Shown: positions 16,452 through 24,416 of the stretch, in pieces | How the letters are laid out: every line of letters starts with the position of its first letter | Position numbering within the stretch: the stretch's first letter is position 1 | From: PALSA-505 sp963762615 | Lineage (GTDB): Bacteria; Actinomycetota; Actinomycetes; Streptosporangiales; Streptosporangiaceae | DNA length: 64,000 nt | Direction of reading: 5' to 3' | Assembly: GCA_963762615.1 (NCBI GenBank) | Contig: CAVXLG010000003.1 | Span: 1 to 64,000, forward strand | Program-made: the position numbers and the translations under genes | Notes under the pieces: model-generated | What the model saw: only the letters and a program-made list of their open reading frames with translations | The model's database searches: none | What the model was told of the DNA's origin: nothing

Positions 16452-16997
16452 GTGGACGATCAACTGAACGCCACGGCGGGCGCGCTGCTCGGGCTGCTGC
16501 GCGACGGCCCGCGGTCCGGTTACGACCTGGTGGCGGCGGCTGAGCAGATGATCGGCGGCTTCTGGACGATCACCCGCAGCCAGGTGTACCGGGAGCTGGC
16601 CGCGCTCGCCGACCGCGGTCTCCTGGAGAGGGGCCGGGTCGGGCCGCGGGATCGCCAGCCATTCGCGCTGACCACGTCCGGCCGGGCAGCGTTCCGGCGC
16701 TGGGTCAACACCAGCCCGGAACCGGAGAACCTGCGGATCCCGCTGCTGCTGCGGCTCACCTTCGCCGACGCGATCGACACCGGTCAGCTGCACAACATGC
16801 TGTCTGCCCACCGCGTCGCGCACGCCCGCCGGCTGGAGGCCTACCAGGCGCTCGACCGGCAGCTGGCACAGGGCGCATCCGAGGAACAGCGGGTAACCCT
16901 GGCATTCGGCATCTGCTACGAAACAGCGGTGCTGCGGTGGTTCGACCAGCTGCCGGCCAGCATGAAGCCGAACGGCGGCACGCCGACTGCAAGCTAG
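16452..16997 (+). CDS. PadR family transcriptional regulator
   Basis: A protein of 181 residues. The N-terminal winged helix at about 5-85 reads GALLGLLRDGPRSGYDLV, SQVYRELAALADRGLLER and FALTTSGRAAFRRW. The C-terminal helices at about 100-170 are for dimerisation, as in the longer PadR-s1 proteins. I chose the GTG at 16452 because the conserved domain follows at once and a GGATGGGGAACG tract precedes it. An ATG at 16428 would lie inside the operator. It diverges from the DUF3291-like gene, which is the probable target. Confidence 0.85.
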   Translation: MDDQLNATAGALLGLLRDGPRSGYDLVAAAEQMIGGFWTITRSQVYRELAALADRGLLERGRVGPRDRQPFALTTSGRAAFRRWVNTSPEPENLRIPLLLRLTFADAIDTGQLHNMLSAHRVAHARRLEAYQALDRQLAQGASEEQRVTLAFGICYETAVLRWFDQLPASMKPNGGTPTAS

Positions 16998-17384
16998 CGG
17001 TCACGCTCGGGCCGTCCCCGCTGCCACCGGGAATAGGTGGACACGGTGTCACTCGGAAATGACGCGCGGTCAACCAGGGTCACCCGGTGCCCGGCCGACG
17101 CCAGCCCCGGCCGGAGCGCCCATGGCCCAGGCCGGAGGATGACCACTGAATCTAGTCCTGCTGCTTGTGCTGGTGCAGTCAGTCGTCGTCTGGGACGATC
17201 CGGGGGTGGCTTTGCATCACCGGCCCAGCCGGGACGCTCACGACGCCGTCCAGCAGCTTCCGGGAGACGCCGGGATCGCCGGGCTTGTCTTGCTGTGCGG
17301 GCGCTACCCGCTCGCGTCGTTCCCGCTGAACGCCTTCGCCGTGCCCTTCCCGCCGGGTACCGGGCCGCCAGGGGGGCAGAGCAG
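16998..17384 (+). other. Region with a possible small coding frame before the SDR
   Basis: About 390 bases. A plus-strand frame from a GTG at 17167 to the TGA at 17388 would encode about 73 residues and would overlap the SDR ATG (ATGA), as coupled genes do. It contains a hydrophobic patch but no family pattern or ribosome site. It may be a small gene, a C-terminal remnant or chance. Confidence 0.25.
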
Positions 17385-18221
17385 ATGACGGCCGGGGCGG
17401 ACCAGGACCCCTACCTGCCGCCGGAGGCGACGGGCTCCGCGCCTGGGCGGGCCCGGTTGGCCGGCCGGCGCGTGCTCGTCGTCGGGGCCGGGACACGGCC
17501 CTGTCCTGAACCCGACGCGCCGATCGGCAACGGGCGCGCGATCACGGTCTTGGCGGCCAGGGAAGGCGCATCGGTCGTGTGCGCCGACCGTGACCGGGCC
17601 GCCGCCGAGACCACCGCCGAGCTCGCGCGGGCCGAGGGCGCCCAGGCCGAGGTCGTGGTGGCCGACGTGGCTGATCGCACGGCCTGCGGCACGGTGGTCA
17701 GTCAGGCCGCGGGCGCGCTCGGCGGCCTCGACGGCCTGGTGCTGAACGTCGGCATCGCCTTCGGCCGGGGAATCGCCGGCACCACGGCCGAGCAGTGGGA
17801 CGCCACGTTTGCCGTCAACACGAGGGCCCACTTCCTGGTATCCGCGGCCGCCCTGCCAGTCCTCGCCCCGCGGTCGGCGATCGTCTTCATCAGCTCGGCC
17901 GCCAGCCTGCGGGCCGCGACCGGGGTGCCCGCCTACGACTCGTCCAAGGCCGCGTTGCTGGGCATCTGCCGCCAGGTCGCGCGGGAGGGAATGGCCAGGA
18001 ACATCCGGGCCAACCTGGTCGTGCCGAGCCTGGTGGACACCCCCATGGGCCGGGAGGCCTCCCGCCGGAACCCGGCCCGGACGGCCGGCCGCCTCCCGTT
18101 CAGCCGCCAGGCCACTGCCTGGGAGGTGGCGTACGCGGCCGTGTGGCTGCTCTCGAGCGAGGCCAGCTACATCAACGCCCATCCGCTGGTCCTAGACGGC
18201 GGCGCCACCAGCTTCGGCTGA
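17385..18221 (+). CDS. Short-chain dehydrogenase/reductase with extended glycine loop
   Basis: A protein of 278 residues. The Rossmann entry is VVGAG-(12 residues)-GNGRAI, so the glycine loop is longer than the usual TGxxxGxG. Asp-Arg after the second strand (CADRD) suggests NAD(H) binding. LNVGI replaces NNAG, the catalytic Ser is in IVFISSAAS and Tyr/Lys in YDSSKAA. It ends with LVLDGGATS, typical of SDRs. It is a cytosolic oxidoreductase of unknown substrate. The ATG at 17385 is 4 bases after a GAGCAG stretch. Confidence 0.85.
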   Translation: MTAGADQDPYLPPEATGSAPGRARLAGRRVLVVGAGTRPCPEPDAPIGNGRAITVLAAREGASVVCADRDRAAAETTAELARAEGAQAEVVVADVADRTACGTVVSQAAGALGGLDGLVLNVGIAFGRGIAGTTAEQWDATFAVNTRAHFLVSAAALPVLAPRSAIVFISSAASLRAATGVPAYDSSKAALLGICRQVAREGMARNIRANLVVPSLVDTPMGREASRRNPARTAGRLPFSRQATAWEVAYAAVWLLSSEASYINAHPLVLDGGATSFG

Positions 18222-18324
18222 CCGCCCGCCCCACGATCACTTCCGGATCAGACAGAAGAGCGCGTTTCGGTCTTCGTAATTCGGCAGGCGCAATCGAAGG
18301 ACGGCCGGACGGGCAGGACGGTCG

Positions 18325-18769
18325 TCAGTTGATGTCGAACTCGTTGCCCTCAGGATCGGTCATCGCGACCGCATAATGGTCCAGCCCTTCCTCCTCCAAG
18401 AATCCTCACCACCGCAGCGCCCAGGCCGGTCAGCCGCCGCGCCTCGGCGTCAACCCGCTGCTTGCGGGTGGCGATCGGAACAGCCCGCCCGCCGCTAGCG
18501 CGGATATCCAGGTGAAGGCGGTTCTTGACCGACTTGGGCTCAGGCACCACCTGGAACCAGATCCGCGGGCCAGCGCCGTCGGGATCGGCGATGCGGTCCG
18601 CGCCGAGCCCCAGCTCTTCCTCGGGCACGCCGACGTCTCGCCAGTAGTCATCCCACGTAGCGAAGCCGGCCGGAGGCGGCTCAAGCTCATACCTCAGGGC
18701 CGCGGCCCAAAAATGGCAAAGCCGCTCTGGGTCCGTACAGTCGATCACCAGCTGGAAGCTGACAGCCAC
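18325..18769 (-). pseudogene. VOC/glyoxalase-like protein, frameshifted near its C-terminus
   Basis: The main frame from the GTG at 18769 (or 18778) reads SFQLVIDCTDPERLCHFWAA, RIWFQVVPEPK and RLHLDIRA, as in glyoxalase/VOC proteins. Near 18395 the sequence ATTCTTGGAGGAGGAA has one base too many. With one G removed it continues EEEGLDHYAVAMTDPEGNEF to a stop at 18327-18325, the normal end of this family including the metal-binding Glu. As written, the frame ends in an unrelated tail at 18350. VOC proteins are small cytosolic metal enzymes or antibiotic-binding proteins. Confidence 0.75.
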
Positions 18770-18953
18770 TGGCCTCACCTTGCCTTCGTCGGGTACCTCC
18801 TGACAGCCTGCACCTAGCCTCGGACACCGGCCATCGGGTGTGAGACAGGAATGCAGGTGACTGGTCGGTAACCCTGGCCGACCTTGGCGGCCTTGTCGCG
18901 CGGGCGCTGCCGGACCGGCTGCGCGTCCTGCCTGTTGTGGTAGACAGGCCTGC

Positions 18954-19406
18954 GTGGCAAGAATTGTCGTCGCCGCTGAGGGCACGGTGGATGCGCCAGC
19001 GGACACGGTCTACCGCTATATCGCGGACATGCGCGAACATCATCCGCGTTTCCTGCCCCCGGAATTTTCGGACTTCCAGGTCGAGTCCGGTGGCGTCGGG
19101 GCCGGCACGATCACGCGGTTCAAGCTGACGGCGGGCGGGCGCACCCGTGAGTACCGGACAAAGGTAGCCGAACCTGAGCCGGGCCGGATCCTCACCGAAT
19201 CCGACACCGGCTCCAGCAGCGTCACTACCTTCACAGTTTCCCCGCAGGGCGCCGCCTCGCTCGTGCAGATCTCCACTGCCTGGGACGGCGCAGGCGGGAT
19301 CGGCGGCCTGTTTGAGCGGATGTTCGCGCCCCGTGTGCTGCGCGCCATCTACGCAGACGAACTCAAGCGGCTCGACGCCTATGCGCGAGAACACCGCTCT
19401 GCTTGA
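18954..19406 (+). CDS. SRPBCC-family protein (polyketide cyclase-like)
   Basis: A protein of 150 residues covering one START-like SRPBCC domain. The N-terminal strand is followed by APADTVYRYIADMREHHPRF, the central sheet includes GTITRFKLTAGGR, and the long C-terminal helix is FERMFAPRVLRAIYADELKRL. The fold binds hydrophobic ligands in a central cavity. Specific catalysis cannot be read. The start is a GTG at 18954. A GNAT gene follows 58 bases downstream on the same strand, possibly in the same transcript. Confidence 0.78.
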   Translation: MARIVVAAEGTVDAPADTVYRYIADMREHHPRFLPPEFSDFQVESGGVGAGTITRFKLTAGGRTREYRTKVAEPEPGRILTESDTGSSSVTTFTVSPQGAASLVQISTAWDGAGGIGGLFERMFAPRVLRAIYADELKRLDAYAREHRSA

Positions 19407-19464
19407 GCCCGCGGCAGCGTGCTGGCGGCACGAGCGGGCGGGTCAACGCAAGGAGATTACGGCC

Positions 19465-20016
19465 GTGAGGCAGTGGGTGCGGTTGCGCGATGTCGAGCTC
19501 GGCGACGTTGACGCCTACGTCGCGATGCGCTGCGACCCGGCGATGATGGCCGAGCTTGGCGGCCCGCTTCCCCGCAAGGGCATCGAGGCGAAGGTCGCGC
19601 GTGATGTCCAGGAAGCAGCGGCGGGTACCGCGCGGATCAAGATGATCATTCCCGGCGAGGCCAAGCCCGCCGTGGCAGCCGGATCGGTCGTGTTGTGGTC
19701 GCGCGAGGACGGCGAGCCCATCTCCGAGATCGGCTGGATGGTGCTGCCGGAGTTCCAGGGACGCGGGATCGGCAAGATGGCGGTCCGCGCCCTGCTTCAG
19801 CTGGCCCGCGACGACGGCCGCTGGGGACTGGTGCACGCGTTCCCGGCCACCACCAACGGCCCCTCCAACGGCATCTGCCGTTCAGTCGGCTTCCGGTTCG
19901 CAGGTGAGCAGGACGTGACGTTCGCGGGCCGGGTCCTGCGGACCAGCCACTGGGTCATCAACCCTCGCGCCAACCTGACCTGGATGCATGATTCCTTATG
20001 GGTTCAGTTGTCGTAG
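19465..20016 (+). CDS. GNAT-family N-acetyltransferase
   Basis: A protein of 183 residues of the RimJ/RimL-like type. The N-terminus WVRLRDVELGDVDAYVAM is followed by the beta-strand SEIGWMVLPEFQGRGIGKMAVRALLQ, which contains the acetyl-CoA pyrophosphate loop (QGRGIGK) near residues 98-104. NGPSNGICRSVGFRF is the C-terminal part. It transfers acetyl from acetyl-CoA to an amine on a small molecule or protein; the acceptor is unknown. I chose the GTG at 19465 because AAGGAG lies just upstream and the domain starts there. Confidence 0.85.
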   Translation: MRQWVRLRDVELGDVDAYVAMRCDPAMMAELGGPLPRKGIEAKVARDVQEAAAGTARIKMIIPGEAKPAVAAGSVVLWSREDGEPISEIGWMVLPEFQGRGIGKMAVRALLQLARDDGRWGLVHAFPATTNGPSNGICRSVGFRFAGEQDVTFAGRVLRTSHWVINPRANLTWMHDSLWVQLS

Positions 20017-20269
20017 CTGATCACGCAGCGCTTGACCGGAGCTCCGGTGGCCCAGGCCTGCAAGCTGCCGAAGGTCGATGGTACGTGGTGAGCGTCGGGC
20101 GGCCGCCGGACAGGGCGTGCAAGCGCGCCAGGGGATCTGGCTGCCAGGTCGTTCATCCGCACTTGATAAGGAATTAATGCCGGATTGTCATTAGCTGACA
20201 AAAGACTCGCACTGCGGGTGCTCGCGGGTCACCCGGTCTGCCGCGTCAGGCCGCGCTGGAAGATAAACC

Positions 20270-20298
20270 TTGACAGCCGCACGCGTCAGCGTTCTAAT
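20270..20298 (+). promoter_or_regulatory. Promoter of secreted protein A
   Basis: TTGACA (20270-20275), 17 bases, TCTAAT (20293-20298). The same pair with the same spacing stands at 59580-59608 ahead of the paralogue. This predicts a transcript start near 20306 and a leader of about 300 bases. Confidence 0.65.
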
Positions 20299-20305
20299 TT
20301 TACTG

Positions 20306-20609
20306 CCAACAATTTGAGGCGAACTTTATACGGTAAGGGCACGTCATATGGCCGTATCCGGTCATATGACGCGCTCTGGAGTCGCCGACACGAAGTTGGC
20401 CCCGGCGCAGGACGCGGGCGCATCGCCGCAGCTAGCGGATGCCTTCTGGCCTGTGCCAGGACCAAACCATCCGTCACAGATGAGCATTTAGATCAGGAGC
20501 GTAACCCACACGGGCGGGCCAGCTGAAATGGCCGCCGTACGGATGCTCCGCTCTGCCTTTTTCCGGTCGAATCTTTCGATCAGCGGCAAGCCCAGAAAAT
20601 GGAGGAACA
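20306..20609 (+). promoter_or_regulatory. Conserved structured leader of secreted protein A
   Basis: Blocks shared with the leader at 59616-59953, in the same order. First is a CATATG pair, here within the perfect 9-bp inverted repeat CGTCATATG/CATATGACG (20342-20350, 20363-20371). Next is GCATCGCCGCAGCTAGCGGA (20420-20439), inside a hairpin closed by GCAT/ATGC. A CTGGC-CTGT-GCCAG hairpin follows at 20446-20459. Then GGACCAAACCATCCGTCA (20459-20476), GAGCATTTAGATCAGG (20482-20497) and AGCTGAAATGGCCGCCG (20521-20537). I do not recognise a known riboswitch. A regulatory RNA is inferred from conservation, length and structure. Confidence 0.55.
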
Positions 20610-21794
20610 ATGCCGATGAAAACATCTGGATGGCTGAGCCGCCATCGGTTCGCGGTGGGGACTGCGACGTCAGCCGCCGCAGTAGCGCTGATCGCCGTCG
20701 GGGTGCCCGCCGCGGCGCTGGCCACCCACCCGGCCTCGCACGCCCGGCCGGCCCAGATCGGGCCGGGATACCCGCCGCCGGGCGGCATCTACACGCAGTT
20801 CACCAACTGCCCGCTGCTCAACCCCATCATGCAGGAGACCCCCCCCGGGCCGGGGTACCCCGGGACATCCCTCGCCTATTGCGTCAACGGGGCTGCGGCC
20901 AGCGGCTCGATCACGATCGGTAACATCACCACGCCGGTGGTGCGGCCGGTGAACGTGCAGTTCGGCGTCTGGACTCCGCCGAACGCCACGAACGGCGGAG
21001 ACAACCCTGGCGGGTCGGCCGCCTTCGCCGGCGGGATCCTGCCGCCGATTGCGGGCATAGGCGCGTTGCTGTCCACCAAGCCGGACTTGATCCCGGGGTC
21101 CCTGACCACGGTGCTGGGCTGTGCCACTACCACCGACCCGGTCGTCAAGGATCTCTGCACCAAGGCGGAGAACTTCGGCGGCAAGTACCTCGACGTTTAC
21201 GCGCTGGCCAAGAACGTCGGGCAGCTCACGAACTTCGGGCTCACCACCTGGACGCAGCGGGTCAACTTCCAGCTGCAAAACCCGCTGCTCGGCAACAACT
21301 GCTACATCGGGTCGGCCAACAACCCGGTCGTGGTCAACCCGCAGCTCTCCCTCAGCCCCACCGGTTCCGTAGCGATATATCAGGACCCGAACCCGGTCAA
21401 GCACCCAAACACCGAGGTCCTCAACCTCTACGGGGCTATAGCCAGCGACACCACCTTCACCGCGCCCGGCGTCACCGGCTGCGGCCCGGGGGGGATAGCC
21501 AACGTCTCGGTCAACGAGGCGCTCGACGCCGGCACCGGCCTGCCCGCGGCGTCTGGCGTCAACAGCCTCACACTCAACGGCGAGTTCTCCGTCGCTGCCA
21601 GCTTCCCTGCGGAGGACACGTCGCTGACCCTGCCGCAGAACAACGCCAAGAACCTGCTGTCCGCGTTCAAGGACAGCATCGGGGTTCCCCCGGTCCACGG
21701 GCCGCGGGGAGCCGTTCGCCGGATCTCCGGCCCCATCTCCGCCGCCGGGCTGCACCGCCAGCTGCTCCGGCATCTCGGTGTCCGCAGCCGGTAA
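20610..21794 (+). CDS. Secreted protein A, leader-controlled paralogue family
   Basis: A protein of 394 residues. Residues 1-38 are a signal peptide with a twin-Arg-free, Ala-rich core (ending near AAALA). The mature protein starts with GYPPPGGIYTQFTNCPLLNP and continues with SGSITIGNITTPVVRPVNVQFG, CATTTDPVV and AGTGLPAASG. It has paired Cys residues and a beta-rich look. The paralogue at 59954-61027 matches along its length except near the C-terminus, where this copy is longer. I recognise no characterised domain; an extracellular structural, adhesive or binding role is possible. GGAGG precedes the ATG at 20610, and a second in-frame ATG lies 6 bases later. Confidence 0.75.
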   Translation: MPMKTSGWLSRHRFAVGTATSAAAVALIAVGVPAAALATHPASHARPAQIGPGYPPPGGIYTQFTNCPLLNPIMQETPPGPGYPGTSLAYCVNGAAASGSITIGNITTPVVRPVNVQFGVWTPPNATNGGDNPGGSAAFAGGILPPIAGIGALLSTKPDLIPGSLTTVLGCATTTDPVVKDLCTKAENFGGKYLDVYALAKNVGQLTNFGLTTWTQRVNFQLQNPLLGNNCYIGSANNPVVVNPQLSLSPTGSVAIYQDPNPVKHPNTEVLNLYGAIASDTTFTAPGVTGCGPGGIANVSVNEALDAGTGLPAASGVNSLTLNGEFSVAASFPAEDTSLTLPQNNAKNLLSAFKDSIGVPPVHGPRGAVRRISGPISAAGLHRQLLRHLGVRSR

Positions 21795-21823
21795 CCGCAG
21801 CAAGTAATCCAACGACAGTTAAT

Positions 21824-21856
21824 CGAGGGAGCACCAGCCCCGCTGGTGCTCCCTCG
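21824..21856 (+). terminator. Terminator of secreted protein A
   Basis: A perfect 15-bp stem with a 3-base loop (CGAGGGAGCACCAGC / GCTGGTGCTCCCTCG), 29 bases after the stop. The terminator of the paralogue is the same stem with two compensated positions. Confidence 0.85.
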
Positions 21857-22180
21857 AGCATCAGCGAGGCCGGGCCGGGCCAGGCACCGATGGTCGCGGC
21901 GCCGCCGCCGATCGCCACGATCCCCGCCAGAGCGTTCATGGCTACAAGCATGCAGCCGAACCGTTACACACTGCCCGTCCGTGCAGTCACAACCGGACAC
22001 GTGCGACACCCACATGACACGACCCGGGCGCACCGGATCGGCCAGTCATGCTAACCCCGCCGCGCCCCGCTCCTTAGCGGACTTTCGTTCGGTTGTTCCT
22101 CAAGCCCCGTTTACACCACAGAGAGAGCATTGATACCGGGCGGGTCTGTCAACTCGCGGACCGAGCCGGGCGTCTTAGTG
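21857..22180. other. Intergenic region without a supported gene
   Basis: About 320 bases after the terminator and before the Kelch protein. No convincing gene, repeat or promoter was found. Confidence 0.4.
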
Positions 22181-22968
22181 ATGTCACAGCGGGCTCAGTC
22201 CGACCGGCACGCGATGATGAGAATGATCAGGATGACGCGGGTGCGCTGCCCTGGCGGGCGGCGGCGGCTGGTGGTCGTTTTCACGGTGCTGGCCGCCTGG
22301 GGTGTTGCTGGCGCGGTTCCGTCCGCTGCGCTGGCGGGCTCGTCCTCGGCTCCGGACTGGACCAGGCACGCCCCCGCGACCCATCCGCCTGGCCTGACGA
22401 ACGCGACGATGGCCCCGGACGCGGCCACCGGCACCGTCGTGCTGTTCGGCGGCGACACCCAGTCCCGCGGTGTCGGCCACCCCTCTGACGGCACCTGGAC
22501 CTGGAACGGCACGGCCTGGACCAAGCAGGACCCCGCGACCAGCCCGCCCGGGACTGGGCGTTTATGGCCTATGACGCGGCCACCGGCACCGTCGTGCTGT
22601 TCGGCGGCGAACCCGTATTCGGCGTCCCGCTCAGTGGCACCTGGACCTGGAACGGCTCCACCTGGACCAAGCAGGATCCGGCGCACCATCCACCGCCCAT
22701 GTTCGCCGACTTGGGGTCGTCGATGGCCTACGACACGGCCACCGGCACCGTGGTGCTGTTCGGCGGCCACCTGTCGGGCGATCACACTACCAATGCCACC
22801 TGGACCTGGGACGGCACGGACTGGATTAAGCAGTCACCCGCGACCAGCCTGCCCTCTCGTGAGCAAGAAGTGATGGCCCCCGACCCGGCCAACGGCACCG
22901 TAGTCCTGTACGGCGGCTTCAACCCTATGAAGGAGGCCTTCCGGGACGACACCTGGACCTGGGGATGA
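22181..22968 (+). pseudogene. Secreted Kelch-repeat protein, frameshifted
   Basis: A signal peptide (Arg-rich start, core VVVFTVLAAWGVAGAV) is followed by Kelch-like repeats of about 55 residues. Each has ATGTVVLFGG, then TWTWNG and W(T/I)KQ. The first repeat is in one frame. Between about 22545 and 22558 the frame shifts by -1, and the later repeats (MAYDAATGTVVLFGG onward to 22968) lie in the other frame. The break is consistent with one lost base. The protein would be a small extracellular beta-propeller with only about four blades and ends abruptly after TWTWG. The exact start among several ATGs is uncertain. Confidence 0.7.
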
Positions 22969-23106
22969 CCTCGGGCGCAGGCGGCACCCGGCCAGCAAGT
23001 GACCGGGCTCCCGGGCTGGCCCGGGCGCGCCCGAAGGCCCAGGGCGCTTACTGGAGTGGCACTGCGTTCCACAGCGGGAACAACCCGTGTCGCCTATGCT
23101 GGCGCG

Positions 23107-23508
23107 GTGCATCTGGGCCTCGTCGCCATCGTGGTCAGCGAGTACGACCCAGCGATCAGCTTCTTCGTGAACGCGCTGGGCTTCGAGCTCGTGGAGGACT
23201 CCCCGTCGCTGACCGATGACGGGCGCCTGAAACGGTGGGTGGTAGTCCGCCCGCCAGGTGCGGCGACCGGCCTGCTCCTCGCGCAGGCTGACGGAGAAGA
23301 TCAAGCCGCCGTTGTCGGGAACCAGGCAGCTGGCCGGGTCGGTTTCTTCCTGCACGTGGAGGATTTCGGTGCCGTATATGCGCGGATGGCATCTGCCGGT
23401 GTTCTATTCGTGAGGGCACCGCGCACTGAGCCTTACGGCCGTGTCGCCGTGTTCCTCGACATCGCTGGCAACAAATGGGATCTGATCGGTCCCGCGACGC
23501 GGGACTGA
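23107..23508 (+). CDS. VOC/glyoxalase superfamily protein
   Basis: A protein of 133 residues with two beta-alpha-beta-beta-beta modules. The first contains HLGLVAIVVSEYDPAISFFVNALGF and the second GRVGFFLHVEDFGAVYARM and GRVAVFLDIAGNKWDLI. The potential metal ligand His lies at the first strand, and the Glu usual in the last strand is replaced (DLI), so metal binding is uncertain. Members are isomerases, dioxygenases or antibiotic-binding proteins. I chose the GTG at 23107 because the domain begins immediately. A 7-bp hairpin overlaps the stop (GTCCCGC/GCGGGAC, 23489-23505). Confidence 0.8.
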   Translation: MHLGLVAIVVSEYDPAISFFVNALGFELVEDSPSLTDDGRLKRWVVVRPPGAATGLLLAQADGEDQAAVVGNQAAGRVGFFLHVEDFGAVYARMASAGVLFVRAPRTEPYGRVAVFLDIAGNKWDLIGPATRD

Positions 23509-23921
23509 CACCTCGCGGGGCGCAACCTGAAACGCCCGACGCTCGCGTTCACTCACCTGCAGTTCAAGGCCATTGGTGACCGCCGTCCGCGAGTCCGCCA
23601 ATCTCCGCCCTGCTATCGGCCCAGCCGAAGTCATCCGTGGACGCTACTCAAAGCCACAGGTAAAGTTCGTGCAAATTTGCCCTTCAGAAGAAATGCGCCG
23701 GCTGCCCGGTCGAACCAGGCTACGATGCCTTTGCGGGCAGCGGCCCTTGCCTCTTCAGCACCGCAAGGCGCACGCGTGCAGGCGCGATGCAGAATGCGTG
23801 CAGATGGCATGGAGATATTCCGCTATGCAGTATTCACCAGTCCGCTGTCTTGACTGGCTAGCGAATCATCATGTTGTGTGGATCATATTCGGTTCAAGCT
23901 TCAGGTTCGGGGGGACGGGTC
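23509..23921. other. Intergenic region, lower GC than its neighbours
   Basis: About 410 bases. The second half (23820-23910) is clearly less GC-rich and contains TTGACT near 23851, which may be part of the promoter for the DUF3237 gene. No gene could be supported. Confidence 0.4.
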
Positions 23922-24356
23922 ATGTCAATCGAGCTGGTACCGCTATGCGCCCTGCAAGTTCAGCTGAAGCCTCCGATCGAGGTGGGCGCCGGGTGCGCCG
24001 GAACACGACTGATCATCGAGGTTGCGAGCATCCAGGCCAAGGGCGATCGCCTGCGCGCGGAGATGATGGGAGCCTCGGTCGCGGACTGGCTGCTCATCGG
24101 TCCTGACGGTACGGGAACGCTTGACGTCCGGGCGACCCTTCGCACCGATGACGGCGCGATCATCTTCATGCAGTACAACGGGAAAGTGGACTCGGATTTG
24201 TCGCAGGGCTTGCGGCTTCCCGTGACGGTCTACGTCGCGCCTCGGTTCGAGACGTGTGATGAGCGCTATGCGTGGCTCAATCGCCTTCAGGCGGTTGGCA
24301 AGGGGACCGCCCACGAGGATCTTTCGCTCGACTACGAGTGGTATGAGGTTCGTTAG
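23922..24356 (+). CDS. DUF3237 family protein
   Basis: A protein of 144 residues spanning the whole DUF3237 beta-barrel. Recognisable parts are ADWLLIGPDGTGTLDVRATLRTDDG and FMQYNGKVD near the middle, and PRFETCDERYAWLNRLQAVGKG with the C-terminal YEWYEVR. The family is found in many bacteria; its biochemical role is not established. The ATG at 23922 follows a GGGGGACGGG tract. It is converging with the alpha/beta hydrolase gene downstream, with 60 bases between the stops. Confidence 0.85.
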   Translation: MSIELVPLCALQVQLKPPIEVGAGCAGTRLIIEVASIQAKGDRLRAEMMGASVADWLLIGPDGTGTLDVRATLRTDDGAIIFMQYNGKVDSDLSQGLRLPVTVYVAPRFETCDERYAWLNRLQAVGKGTAHEDLSLDYEWYEVR

Positions 24357-24416
24357 CCACGTTGATCAGGCGGATATCGCTTCGCCTCCCGCCTCTGAAA
24401 CGCGACGTACATCACG

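Noticed and set aside
20400..20500. Leader as a known cyclic-di-AMP (ydaO) or cyclic-di-GMP riboswitch
   Set aside because: The GCAGCTAGC and GGACCAAACC blocks recall parts of these consensus sequences, but the required order and the core AAUC/CUAACCC or GCAAAGCC segments are absent.
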